Shown here: positions 1 through 9,420 of the stretch, in pieces
How positions within the stretch are numbered: the first letter of the stretch is position 1
Layout of the letters: each line of letters starts with the position of its first letter
Source: Cordylochernes scorpioides
Taxonomy: Eukaryota; Arthropoda; Arachnida; Pseudoscorpiones; Chernetidae
DNA length: 64,000 bases
Assembly (NCBI GenBank): GCA_030710605.1
Contig: CP092869.1
Coordinates: forward strand, 7,459,866-7,523,865
Direction: 5' to 3'
The notes under the pieces: generated by a model
The model's database searches: none
Told to the model about the DNA's origin: nothing
The model's input: only the letters and a program-made list of their open reading frames with translations
Program-made: the position numbers and the translations under genes

Positions 1-69
1 AGCTGAAATGGTTTTAAAGAATTAGGCAATTTTACCTTTTAAGAAAGTATTTAAAATTTATTATTTTCA

Positions 70-105
70 AAGAGAGAGAGAGAGAGAGAGAGAGAAGAGA
101 GAGAG
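70..105. repeat. (AG)n microsatellite
   Basis: A near-perfect AG dinucleotide run with one interruption. It stands in AT-rich DNA with no gene signal. Confidence 0.9.
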
Positions 106-683
106 GAAAAAACGAACATTTAACAATTACACTTACTAATTATATAAACAAAAATATCACTCGTTTTTTCTTCTTTTTTATATATTACAGTGTTGTAGGC
201 CTAAAGGTATTTAAGATCATTGATTTATTATTTTAAAAACATTTTACTTCTTTTTTCCAACAGAAACATCTCTTAGATGTGAAAATAGTAATAAAAATGA
301 GGAAATGTTAAATGAAAATAAAGGTAATCATTTTTAAAAAGGATAATCAATGAAAAAATGAGGATTATCAATAAAAAAGATGGATATGTATAAAAATATG
401 GTTAATCAATGTGAAAATGGGGATAAATATTAATAAAATATTAAGAATTATCAATGAAAGTGAAGAAAAATAATGAAAATGTGAATATTTAAAATAAAAA
501 TATGGATAAGAGAGCAATAAGAGAAAAAAAAACAAGATAATATTAATCAAAAATGAGGAAATTCAAATAAAAATTGTTCTCCAATGGAAAGGCGTTCTTT
601 TCCGATATCTAGAGATTAAATGTTTTTGATAATATATTTTTTTCACTGGAGACCTGATATTGGCGTGATACGGGCTATTTGCC
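106..683. repeat. AT-rich stretch with degenerate short tandem repeats
   Basis: From about 285 to 560 the sequence repeats a loose unit of roughly 25-30 bases built on 'aaaatgaggattatcaat'. The open frames here are low-complexity artefacts. Nothing gene-like is visible. Confidence 0.45.
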
Positions 684-1004
684 CTAGGTGCCCTTAAAAT
701 CAGATATCGAGGGATCAGTCTCCCAGGTGGAGACAATTCCAAGCTGTAAAGGAGGTTCATTAAGACGACTTATAGAACCAGCTTCACTTTCACACTGACC
801 TTTATTAATCAAAAATTTTCCTTTCATTCTAACTGTTTCGGATACGATCACTGCCTCACTTACTAAGCTCGGAAAGCTTGCCGCATCCTGGATTTGTCTG
901 GTCTTATCTAAATAGTTGTGGCAGAGCTTGACTGTATCTTCTTGCCAGACCTCTTCTGGTCTCCAACCGAAGCCTATTTGCTTCCTCAAAAGTGCCCACA
1001 ACAC
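684..1004 (-). CDS. Unrecognised ORF, possibly a gag/leader remnant beside an LTR
   Basis: The minus-strand frame has balanced, protein-like composition (for example IGFGWRPEEVWQEDTVK), unlike the AT-rich shadows around it, and is open a little upstream of the first possible start. No ATG opens it. The minus-strand DNA just upstream carries, in order, a TATATAAGG box (near 1085-1093), an AATAAAA signal (near 1065) and a short GT-rich stretch. That resembles the end of an LTR followed by an internal region. I infer a degraded LTR retroelement, but no Gag, protease or RT motif can be named. It could also be an exon of an unknown gene. Confidence 0.3.
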   Translation of the reverse strand: MLWALLRKQIGFGWRPEEVWQEDTVKLCHNYLDKTRQIQDAASFPSLVSEAVIVSETVRMKGKFLINKGQCESEAGSISRLNEPPLQLGIVSTWETDPSISDFKGT

Positions 1005-1344
1005 CAGAAAGGCTACCCTGATGGCAATAATGATTCAACAACACCCGATTTAACTGACACACTTTTATTAAACTTTCACATCCTTATATACAGAATTATA
1101 TTTACAAGTATGTAAATCTGGCTGAATAAGCAAAAAGGAGAGAAATTTACATAACCGGCTTTCCACTAACCTATTTCACATATCTATTTTACATATATTT
1201 CACACATTTACACAAAAACAACAAAAATACAGTAAATATACATAATACCTACAATTTAGGTGTGTCTGATATTTTCATACAAAGAAAATGATTATAATCT
1301 CATACACCTGATATTTTGACTCAAATATAACTCTGTTAGAATAT

Positions 1345-1497
1345 TCCTGGTTGATCCTGCCAGTAGTCATATGCTTGTTTCAAAGATTAAGCCATACATG
1401 TCTAAGTACACGCCCTAGCAAGGCGAAACTGCGAATGGCTCATTAAATCGGTTCCTTAGATCGTACACATTTACTTGGATAACTGTGGTAATTCTAA
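1345..1497 (+). pseudogene. 5' end fragment of 18S (SSU) rRNA
   Basis: The segment begins with the universal eukaryotic SSU start (cctggttgatcctgccagta) and continues through the conserved stretches AAGATTAAGCCA, TGTCTAAGTACA, GGCGAAACTGCGAATGG, CTCATTAAATC, GTTCCTTAGATCG and GGATAACTGTGGTAATTCTA. It stops where the next conserved block (GAGCTAATACATGC) should start. About seven bases normally found before GGTTCCTTAG are missing. A functional SSU gene is about 1.8 kb, so this is an isolated rDNA-derived fragment, not a working rRNA gene. No 18S sequence follows it. Confidence 0.88.
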
Positions 1498-1499
1498 TA

Positions 1500-1810
1500 A
1501 TTCTATTAGAAATTTCTTTAAAGGAATCAAATTTCGAGAAGACAATTTTGCTGAAGAAAGATTGTGAGTAGCCAGAGGTAAGAAGTCGACTATGAACTAT
1601 CAGCTGAAAAAAAAAAGATTCAAACAAACACAAGATTCAAATTTCAATACCTAAAAGAGACGAATCGTAACACATGGAGGAAACAATGGTTAAAAATTTG
1701 CCAAAGATGATATATAGGTATTTAAGATAGTAATAGCATAATGGAAAAAAATATCTCAAATTTCATAACCATTTTACAAATTGGTGATGAATAAAATTAA
1801 TGTCTTAAAA
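1500..1810. other. AT-rich stretch, nothing recognised
   Basis: No open frame, repeat unit or RNA signal stands out after the rRNA homology ends. Confidence 0.4.
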
Positions 1811-1950
1811 CAATGAATATTCCAAACTATTATAGACGCGTATGATTCTTTTGAAAATTAAACAATTTCTACTGTCCTTACTGCAATGTTTTTCAAAGAT
1901 AAATTTTCAAAAGAATCATACGCATCTATAATAGTTTCGAATATTCATAA
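1811..1950. repeat. Fold-back (inverted repeat) element
   Basis: About 50 bases around 'tattatagacgcgtatgatt' return in reverse complement near 1896-1948. The loop holds the motif 'tctactgtccttactgcaat'. A related structure lies at 34030-34225, which marks a dispersed fold-back family. Confidence 0.7.
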
Positions 1951-2823
1951 CAGATGGCGCGCTGATGTATCATAATATATATTCATATTTATCTTTATTT
2001 ATTATCGCTATATATTTCTGAATATATTTACACATATCTCCTAAACCCATTATATATATTATTTAGATTTATCATATATTTTAAATGATTAAATATCCAT
2101 TAGCAAACGAGAATGAAATAAAATATTCAAATAACTCTGTGAGATATTGTTTATTTATCTTTTATAAAAAAATTAAGATATATAAATAACATTAAACAAA
2201 TATACGTAAATTTTATAAATAAAAAAGAGAGAAAGCCATAAAAAGATTTCAAATTTAATATTTTTCCAAAAGACAAATAACATAAATCAGAAGTCAAATG
2301 CAGACGATTAAGTAAATTGGAAAAGTCGCAATTCCAACGTTGCCAATTTGTTATTTGTTCTAAACGAGAGCTAAGATGAGCTAAATTTGGCGTCTGCTCA
2401 AGTTTTCTCCTGTGTTGCCAAATTGGACAAATTTCATGCCAAAATTGTGTTGCAAAATAGTATTAGCATCTTTAAAGTAGGCTTAATAGATATTTTTGTT
2501 CCTTTTTAAATAAAAAAAAGCACATCATTAGTAATGACACAATATTTAGAATAGAATAACTATTGGTAGAGCTGTTAAAAATATAAAGGAAAGATTTCTA
2601 AATATATTTATTATTTTAAATAAACTATTTTAAAACTAAAACGGTTATTTGGGTATTTAAAATGAACTCTATTCGAATGTATCCCCTTACACCATTATTA
2701 AATATATAGCTTTTAAAAATAGAAGATTTTTTGTCTTGAAGCGCGCGCGTTTTTCTAATCACTACGTGTTGCACATATAATAAATGAATAATAATTGAAA
2801 AAATCAAATTAATACAAAATTTA
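1951..2823. other. AT-rich stretch before the assembly gap
   Basis: No gene signal. Near 2230-2480 there is a slightly less AT-rich stretch ('gccaatttgttatttg', 'ttgccaaattggac') with a weak inverted similarity, but no clear element. Confidence 0.35.
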
Positions 2824-2923
2824 NNNNNNNNNNNNNNNNNNNNNNNNNNNNNNNNNNNNNNNNNNNNNNNNNNNNNNNNNNNNNNNNNNNNNNNNNNNNN
2901 NNNNNNNNNNNNNNNNNNNNNNN
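2824..2923. other. Assembly gap of 100 N
   Basis: Exactly 100 undetermined bases, the conventional size for a gap of unknown length. Any frame crossing it is meaningless. Confidence 0.99.
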
Positions 2924-3152
2924 TAATAACACATAAAATATAATAATAATTCATGTTATTATTTGAAGAATGAAAAACCTTAACATATGCACTCATGGAC
3001 AGAATTTTAGTAAATTTTAGATTTTAATGTCGAGGGTTATCTTTTTTTTTCGAAGGAGACAGAGGTAATTTTGTTCACATTTGGTTATCTTGTGTGTCTT
3101 CAATAAAGGTCACTGTAATATCTTTCAGAGTTAATTTCTGAATCCCGATATA

Positions 3153-4105
3153 CAAGGTATGATCATAAAATTCGGGGAATTGGGTCATAAAATATTTATT
3201 AGATGAATATATACAAAAATGGTTGATATTCCTCAAAATACTGTACGAGGGAATCTATGAAGCGTTTCTTTCGTTTTTCCAAGTTCCGGAAGCACCCAGG
3301 AAATTCGTCATAAGTAATTCCTCTCAAAACGCTCAATGATTTTTCCTTTATGGCATTAACGGTATCAAATCTATGTCCATTTAGAACTGACTTCATTTTA
3401 GGAAAGAAAAGAAGTCATTTGGTGCTAAATCAGGCGAGTACGGGGGATGAGGCATTGTCAACATGTTATTTTTAGTCAAAAAAGTACCCACCGAAAGAGC
3501 TCTGTGTGCTGGGGCGTTATCGTGATGAAGCATCCATTCGCCCGAGATCCACTTTTCTGGTCGTTTCTTCCGCATTGATTCCCCGTAAACGGCGTAAAAT
3601 CGCTAGATGCAGTGTTGATTAATTGTTTGCTCTTGTGGGGGGAATTTATAATGCACAATGCCTTGGTGATCGAAAAAAGACCCCAAAGAGAACCTTTTTT
3701 AACTTAGAAATTCTTGCTTTTTTCGGTTTGAGGGCATATTTCGGGAGCCATTGGCTCGATTGTCGTTTGGTTTCTGGGTCATACACAGAGACCCAGGTTT
3801 CATCACCAGTAATCACCTTGGTGAGAAGGTTTATATTTTCATGGATGTTCAATAGCCAATCTTCGCAGGCATTAACTCTTTCCCCCTTCCTCCAAGATCC
3901 ATTGCAAAAAAAAAAAAACGCCGCGCTTTTGTTTCTTGCTTATAAAAATGCTTATAAAATTCGTATTATTTGAGATATCAAAAAGATATCAATATTTTCT
4001 AGTAGAACGAGGTCTCGTGATTATGATGATAATTTTCATTTTTCGAAAACTCTTTCAGAAAAAACATTTTTTGACTAATTCCTCGAACCTTTTGATCATG
4101 CCTTG
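3153..4105 (-). mobile_element. Degraded mariner element
   Basis: The element begins CAAGGTATGATC and ends with the inverted GATCATGCCTTG, flanked on each side by TA (3151-3152 and 4106-4107), the standard mariner target duplication. At 953 bp it is shorter than the usual ~1.3 kb. The region that would encode the N-terminal DNA-binding domain is missing or unrecognisable (about 3930-4080). The ends resemble those of the second mariner at 44742-45943. Confidence 0.85.
3196..3930 (-). pseudogene. Mariner transposase remnant (catalytic half)
   Basis: Read from high to low coordinates, three frames give consecutive pieces of a mariner transposase. They carry VITGDETWV (first catalytic Asp), LHHDNAPAH (second Asp) and YSPDLAPNDFF (third Asp). 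The spacing between the second and third is 34 residues, the mariner D34D signature. The C-terminal piece includes KSVLNGHRFDTV. The frame changes at least twice, and the N-terminal helix-turn-helix part is absent. The product would not be functional. Confidence 0.88.
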
Positions 4106-4149
4106 TACATGTTAAAAGGTACAACTTCCTCAAGTTTTGTCCATAAGTG

Positions 4150-5205
4150 AATTTAGGTTTGATTATGCTTTTATATTTTCGTTGCATGTGTTATATGATT
4201 GTAAGTAAATTGTATAGTTTTTAAACAAGCCTACTACAATCTACTCGCTCTTCAATCACTAACGGATTCAAGACCAAATCTGCCTTTGTTATACATTTAA
4301 GTTGGTGTACCTAAATTTGTTTCTATAAATATGTTTAAATATTTTTTTACTGGCCGAAGTATCGTTATTTTCCAGAACTATGAATGCCGGCCAGGCAGCC
4401 TCTATCTTTATGATATGTTTGAATAGTTATATATTTTATGATTATATAGGTAACCATTAGTACAGGAATAGATATCAATCCTAAGACTGGTGTTCTTCTT
4501 CAACCAGGCTTCACCAAGGATATCAATCCATAGCTATAGTGTAGTAGTTAGATATCGCCCTGGTCCACTTGTTGATCGCTATGAAGAAAAGTCTGGTACA
4601 CGTTTCACAAAACAATTATGCGAAATTCGGTATTAGAATTTTGCAGTGATGATTCGTTTGTAGGTTGTTGCAAGGATTTTAGTCAAATCACTGAATAGCA
4701 GAAAGGAGAGGTTAAAAATCTCCTTTAAACTAATTTTATTTTAAAATATTAAGAGAACAGAGGGAAAAAAAGACCAAACTGATCTGTAGACCACGCCACG
4801 CTGACAAAATTCCTTACAACAGCCTGTAGAAAAATCATTAGTGCGATTTTTTTTAACGAATTCCGCATCATTTTTGTGAATAATTTACCAGACTTTTCTT
4901 CACAGTCCCCATTCATTTTTATTTATATTTGAAAATGGTGTATTCGTTTCTTCTTGTCTTCCACATCCACATTACCTTTGACCTAATAATAGATTCATCC
5001 ATTCTTAGAAGCAGTTTCAAACTTCAACAGCAAATGAATGCCTTCCTTCCTTTTTGGATGAAGTTGGCGATTTATCCCAGTCTCTGCTTGTCCCTATCCT
5101 AGCTTAGCCTCACTCAGGCGTTGTCCGCCCACATGGAGGCAGCAGATAGGGAATTTTCTTAACTCTCTAAGAAATGGGATTTTTTGTTAGGCATTTCCTA
5201 TATTT
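4150..5205. other. No gene seen; small repeat fragments
   Basis: Near 4345-4370 is 'tactggccgaagtatc', which also borders the hammerhead inverted repeats at 35.0-35.2 and 47.6-47.9 kb, so a fragment of that family lies here. 'gaagaaaagtctggtaca' near 4580 has an inverted match near 4885. The rest shows no coding signal. Confidence 0.4.
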
Positions 5206-5515
5206 TTAGCACATCTTGACAACCATCATGACTAGGTGAAGTAGAATGCGTCTTCCTTTGTCATTAAGACTGAGAGAACTACTCAATGGCAGGCCGACTT
5301 ATCTCCAAAATAAATGGTCGCCTCTTAAATAATAAACGGACGCCATTTGCAGCTGCTTTTTTCAGTACATGATGATCATAATCTGATACTACATTGTCTG
5401 ATAGCCACAACCAGATAATCCAACACGATACTCATAATCTTATTCTTACTTATCTCCACTCAATCATATTAGAGTATCAAACTTGTAGAGATTGTTGATG
5501 GTGTCTGTTGGAGAT
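5206..5515. repeat. Dispersed repeat shared with 25.99-26.20 kb
   Basis: The block 'tgaagtagaatgcgtcttcc ... ggcaggccgactta ... acgccat' recurs at 26055-26200. 'tatctccactcaatcatatt' (5450-5515) recurs at 25998-26055. The two sub-blocks appear in swapped order, so a tandem or rearranged ancestor is likely. Family unknown. Confidence 0.6.
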
Positions 5516-5825
5516 GAGTAGAGCTCATCAATGGATGAGCCAATACAGTCAATGATGTGATTTGGGGGTTGCAGGTTGACACTTAGTACATAGTGGGAAA
5601 ACCCTGCAACCATTCTGGAAAGTCATTGTCCTTAGATGACTAGACTTAAGTCTGGAAATCAAAGACTGTTGTTTTCTTTGGAGGACAGAACCGGTGCTTG
5701 TCCCTTCTGTTCTGTACCAGTCATGTGCAGCATTAGATTTCCATTCCTGCAGGCATTGGGTTTTGATGGTACGGAGGAGGTCTCTTTCGTCATATACAAA
5801 TTATACTGAGCTATGCATATAGCTA

Positions 5826-6243
5826 AACTAGCCGAATGACCCGGGCAACGCCCGTGTTTTACCCGATTGAATGTTTTGATTCAAATACTATTTGTTAAAA
5901 TTATAAATTGGCGCCTTAAATAAATGCATATATTAGTTAATAACTATAGCCTATGTGCTTTATCTGTCTATGTACTGTTGGCTTCCATAGGCGTCTCTTA
6001 CTGGGAAAAAGAAAGAGAGGATTCCATTTAGTTATTAACTAATATATGCATTTATTTAAGGAGCGATCCGCTCCAACACAATAGTTACAAAAACCAAAAA
6101 GCGAGTGGGGGGGGGGGGGTATGGGCAAAAGTGGCGTGATCGTAGCCAACCAATAGGAGAGCGCCATTCCAAAAAAAAAAAAGCAAACGGTGACAGAGAT
6201 GAAGAATTAAGAACGCATGACGCTCGTAACTGTATATAGAATG
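5826..6243 (+). mobile_element. Repeat with CCCGGGCAACGCCC head
   Basis: It begins with 'ctagccgaatgacccgggca', the same head as at 34262, 43791 and 61472; the head can form a GC-rich hairpin (CCCGGGC-AAC-GCCCGGG in the best copies). It contains an inverted repeat (about 5910-5950 against 6025-6063, 'ttaaataaatgcatatatta') and ends with 'cgcatgacgctcgtaactgt', shared with 34565-34590. It abuts the donor side of the candidate exon, so if that gene is real the element sits in its intron. Confidence 0.6.
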
Positions 6244-6270
6244 ATAACTGAGTAGGGATGGAACACTCAC

Positions 6271-6439
6271 TTTTAGCGACGTAGTATAGGGATCCGTTCA
6301 CCTCGGCTATCCTATGGTCCCTGTACCAGACCTGGAAGTCCGACAGCTCGGACCGATAGAGTGGAAGGTCCCGGGCTACCACGGACCTCTGTCCTGACAC
6401 CAAGGCAACTGGGGATCGGCGAACTTGGGTCCTCTCCAT
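6271..6439 (-). CDS. Candidate internal coding exon, product unknown
   Basis: This 169-base segment is clearly GC-richer than its surroundings. On the minus strand it is preceded by TGTGTTTGTTACAG (a good acceptor with pyrimidine tract) and followed directly by GTGAGTGTT (a good donor). Only one frame is open throughout. It encodes 56 codons plus one base and includes VALVSGQRSVVARDLPLYRS and FQVWYRDHRIAEVNGSLYYV. The first codon is ATG, so it may be a start or an internal Met. The other two frames contain stops inside the exon. I do not recognise the protein. Neighbouring exons are not apparent in the window, so they would lie across repeat-filled introns. Confidence 0.6.
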
Positions 6440-6829
6440 CTGTAACAAACACATAGCTGATATTTGTAGATTTGCTGAGAGATTGAAATATCAAAGGCTC
6501 AACTTTCCTTTTCTCGAGTTTCATTTAATAACATCATTTATTTAATATATTAAATAAATTCATTAAACATCAATTCGTCTTTTTGATATTCTCTGCTTCC
6601 ATCCCATAGATTCAGGTCAGTAACTAATCCATAACACCACCGAGATATATCTATTCGATTCTATGATGTTGTATTTGGTAATACCACGTGTAAACCAGGG
6701 TTTAAGGCGATAATCTTCTTCGGTGTAGAGAAGGCAATGCTTTCTGTAACATCCTAGAGGAGGAGTTATAAAACTGTTCAAATATGCCATAATGTTCTAT
6801 AATAAAATATTTATATATGTTGAGAAAAA
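6440..6829. other. Presumed intron or intergenic DNA
   Basis: AT-rich on the acceptor side of the candidate exon. No second exon with clear splice sites was seen. Confidence 0.35.
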
Positions 6830-7300
6830 GGCATCTCCTTATCGTGCAACTGAAAGTTGCTGATGGCTTGCGCCATCTATCGGAATAAATATCAACTATT
6901 CTCGTTGATTTTTAATTATTCCAGAATTGGCCAAATACCCATTCTTGATTAAAAAAAGAAAAGCTAACCACGGACGCGTTTCGGGCTGTTGGCCCTCATC
7001 AGCGTGGTGCAAGCTGTACCTCAACGACCAAAAATAAATTGGTCATTAAGGCATCCTGAAAAATCATGAAACGGGTAGTTAAGGCCAGAATTGCGTGAGA
7101 ACGCTACACAATGTGAAAAAATAGTACAAATGTAATATTGTACTGGGATAAGGTGCATAAATTAAGAAAAAGGAATATCCTTATTCCGATAGATTGCGCA
7201 AGCCATCAGCAACTCTCAGTTGCACGATAAGGAGATGCCTTTTTCTTAATTTATGCACTTTATCCCAGTACAATATTACATTTGTACTTTTTTTCACATT
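6830..7300 (-). mobile_element. Penelope-type hammerhead-bearing inverted element
   Basis: Ends such as 'ctccttatcgtgcaactgaa' (from 6836) return in reverse complement at about 7174-7240, and 'gtacaaatgtaatattgtac' (from 7125) returns near 7260-7290. The core carries a hammerhead-like motif on the minus strand. Relatives lie at 15955-16265, 46280-46580 and 53975-54380. No RT or GIY-YIG coding is left here; the link to Penelope-like elements is inferred from the ribozyme type. Confidence 0.65.
6967..7008 (-). ncRNA. Minimal hammerhead ribozyme motif
   Basis: On the minus strand: stem I ACCACG pairs with CGTGGT (six pairs). Then come the core CTGATGA, stem II GGGC/GCCC with a five-base loop, GAA, and a stem III of only two pairs (AC/GT) around a two-base loop. 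The cleavage triplet is GTC. All invariant core positions are present. Such short-stem-III hammerheads are known from Penelope-like retroelements and are thought to act as dimers. Activity here is inferred. Confidence 0.75.
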
Positions 7301-7399
7301 TATATATGTGTGACACGCTAATTATATATAATTAAGTACATAAAATTTGGTTTCAGTGTCCATTATATTTATTATATAAACCAACACAAACTAAATTTT

Positions 7400-7505
7400 C
7401 TGAAGAGTCTCCTTAATCTAAAGCAAAAATACGCGGTGTCGCTGGAGACCCGCTGGTGATTCTCCACCAAACTCTGCAGCGGTGGTAGAGGCGCCATGTA
7501 CATAT
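7400..7505 (+). repeat. Dispersed repeat, copy 1
   Basis: The block 'ctaaagcaaaaatacgcggt ... gagacccgct ... aaactctgcagc' recurs at about 9260-9420 and, inverted, at 18913-19100. Family unknown. Confidence 0.6.
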
Positions 7506-7519
7506 TTGTATATATATAT

Positions 7520-7700
7520 CTTATATTATAAAAATGAGATTTTCTTTATTTGAGCTGAGAAATACATATGAAAAACATATTTTATAAAAGCACTGCCTGG
7601 CTTAAGGCGAGTAGAATAAGGAAAACAAAAAGATTATTTACATAATGTACAAGTTTTGAGCCGGCCCACGGGGAACAACAACAATGGTAAAATTGATATC
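7520..7700 (+). mobile_element. GCCGGC-family element, partial
   Basis: Contains the family landmarks in order: 'ctgcctggcttaaggcgagt', 'tatttacataatgtaca', 'ttttgagccggcc' and 'aacaacaacaatg'. The right end (the CTCTGGCGGTCGATTTAA block) is missing. From 7700 to about 8050 no feature is clear. Confidence 0.6.
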
Positions 7701-8054
7701 TAAGAATGATTTAATAAAATGGGAAATAACTATAAAAAAATATATACTATTTTAAACATGAATGAGAATTAAAAAGTTAAACTAAAGGTAACTGTGAACA
7801 ATGGTAGATACAAAGTACCTTAAAATGGATGATGGGCTGGAGTTGAATTTTCGGGAGATGGCTGTATGGAAGAAGGCTGCTTGTTGCGGGTGATGGTTGA
7901 GGATGGAGAAATCCGGAGTTGTCCTGAGTTAACTGGATATGACGATGTCTGGTTGAAGTGGGATATCAGGTTGAAAAAATCTTTGTATTTGCATCTTTGA
8001 TATTAAATAATTTTCCTTTTGAAATTTTGAACGAACAGGTAAACATCCTGTCGA

Positions 8055-9165
8055 CTATTCTGATATAAAAAAAAAGATATTCTGCTGTATTTTAAATCAT
8101 GTTGAGGATTATGGTAATGGAATTATTTGCAGGCTCTTTTTAGTACAAAATGGTATTGGTGATGCAGTCGTGGCTAAAATCTTGAAAGTATAATAATAAA
8201 AATGGTTTTGATCAGAGATTGTTCTATTTGAGCTAAAGTAATATATTAACACAAAGCAATAACGCGCCATCTATACATATAAAATAAAAGGATTTAAAAG
8301 CGCGAATGTTTCTTTTATACATAAAACGAACTTCTACTGTCCTTACTGCGATGAAAAAATATATTGGGAGGGCTTGGCTCATCAGTGGTGAACCCTCCCA
8401 GCGGTTTCGCCAATTTAATCCACCAGACCGCTTCTCAGAGCTCTAATACTGTATTGGATCATTCTGCTTTTATATGCTACACTGAAGGATGGAATCTTAG
8501 AAATGGTTTTCAAGTAAACTATGGACATAAGCTTATAGGAAGTATAGGAGTATAAGAAACATTCGCGCTTTTAAATCCTTTTATTTTATATGTATAGATG
8601 GCGCGTTATAGCTTTGTGTTAATTTATTCCTAGTTGGCCTTGTCTTTATAGTTTGCTGAAGAGCATTGCTCGAAGCAAATATTTGAATGTAATTCTACTG
8701 TCCTATAAGCTTATGTCCATAGTTTACTTGAAAACCATTTCTAGGATTCCATCCTTCAGTGTAGCATATAAAAGCAGAATGATCCAATACAGTATTAGAG
8801 CTCTGAGAAGCGGTCTGGTGGATTAAATTGGCGAAACCGCTGGGAGGGTTCACCACTGATGAGCCAAGCCCTCCCAATATATTTTTTCATCGCAGTAAGG
8901 ACAGTAGAAGTTCGTTTTATGTATAAAAGAAACATTCGCGCTTTTAAATCCGTTTATTAAAAGTAATATATAAGAACATAATTTGATTAAAGTACCGCCT
9001 GGCTTAAGGCGTAAGAATAAATAAAACAAAAGCTTATTTACATAATGTACAAAGTTTTTAGCCGGCCATTGGGATAAAACAACAATGAGTTTATATAGTG
9101 GAAGCATGACCTCTGGCGGTCGATTTAAACAGAGTATTTATATCTATAAAATATATTTTATATAT
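8055..9165 (+). mobile_element. GCCGGC-family element split by an inverted dimer
   Basis: The left half (8055-8246) holds 'tgttgaggattatggtaatg' and 'gcagtcgtgg'. The right half (8960-9165) holds 'cgcctggcttaaggcgtaag', the AGCCGGCC core and 'cctctggcggtcgatttaa'. Joined, they match the intact copies at 13.5 and 49.9 kb. The interruption is the 8247-8959 insertion. No coding capacity. Confidence 0.7.
8247..8959. mobile_element. Inverted-dimer insertion with 12-bp target duplication
   Basis: About 230 bases (8310-8535) recur in reverse complement at 8697-8940, including 'gggagggcttggctcatcag' and 'gcggtttcgccaatttaatc'. The insertion is bounded by AAAGTAATATAT at 8235-8246 and 8960-8971. The mirror-image frames (8364-8555 plus, 8695-8877 minus) come from this symmetry and are not genes. 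Relatives or fragments lie at 11247-11320, 29235-29320, 34095-34135 and 58985-59225. Confidence 0.75.
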
Positions 9166-9249
9166 ATATATATATTATAAATAAAACAATATCTCAATAT
9201 AACATTTTAAATAATACTTTTATATAACATATATATATATCTATATAAT

Positions 9250-9420
9250 TATTTTTAAAAAAGGAAAGACTGTGCACTTTAGAATGTATTGACAAGATTT
9301 CAATAAAACTATGTTAATTGTCATTGTCTAAAGCAAAAATCTTAGTGTCGCTTGAGACCCGCTAGCGATTTTTCACAAAACTTTGCAACGATGGCAGAGG
9401 CTCCATGTACATTGTACATA
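9250..9420 (+). repeat. Dispersed repeat, copy 2
   Basis: Shares 'ctaaagcaaaaat', 'gagacccgct' and the flanking 'caataaaactatgttaattg' segment with the copies at 7400-7505 and (inverted) 18913-19100. A short piece recurs at 9862-9905. Confidence 0.6.

Larger units (their letters stand above)
2990..4149. mobile_element. Short TIR element split by a mariner
   Basis: The outer ends are inverted: 'cactcatggacagaatttta' on the left and, read in reverse, a matching 'cacttatggacaaaacttg' on the right. The internal segment 'aataaaggtcactgtaatat' is also present at 28.75-29.2 kb. A mariner (3153-4105) interrupts it at a TA. Relatives lie at 28655-29213, 30649-30765 (half) and 43158-43342. No coding capacity of its own; a non-autonomous (MITE-like) family. 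Confidence 0.65.

Noticed and set aside
1345-1633. A functional or longer 18S rRNA gene
   Set aside because: Similarity stops after about 153 bases and a conserved 7-base stretch is missing; the following DNA is unrelated.
1415-1633. Open minus frame
   Set aside because: It runs antisense through the rRNA fragment.
2625-2996. Open minus frame of 123 codons
   Set aside because: It runs across the 100-N gap; the middle residues are undetermined and the flanks are AT-rich.
3623-3973. Open plus frame of 116 codons
   Set aside because: Antisense shadow of the mariner transposase remnant, whose catalytic motifs are on the minus strand.
8364-8877. Two nearly identical opposed frames (8364-8555 plus, 8695-8877 minus)
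   Set aside because: Mirror images produced by the inverted dimer, without coding signature.
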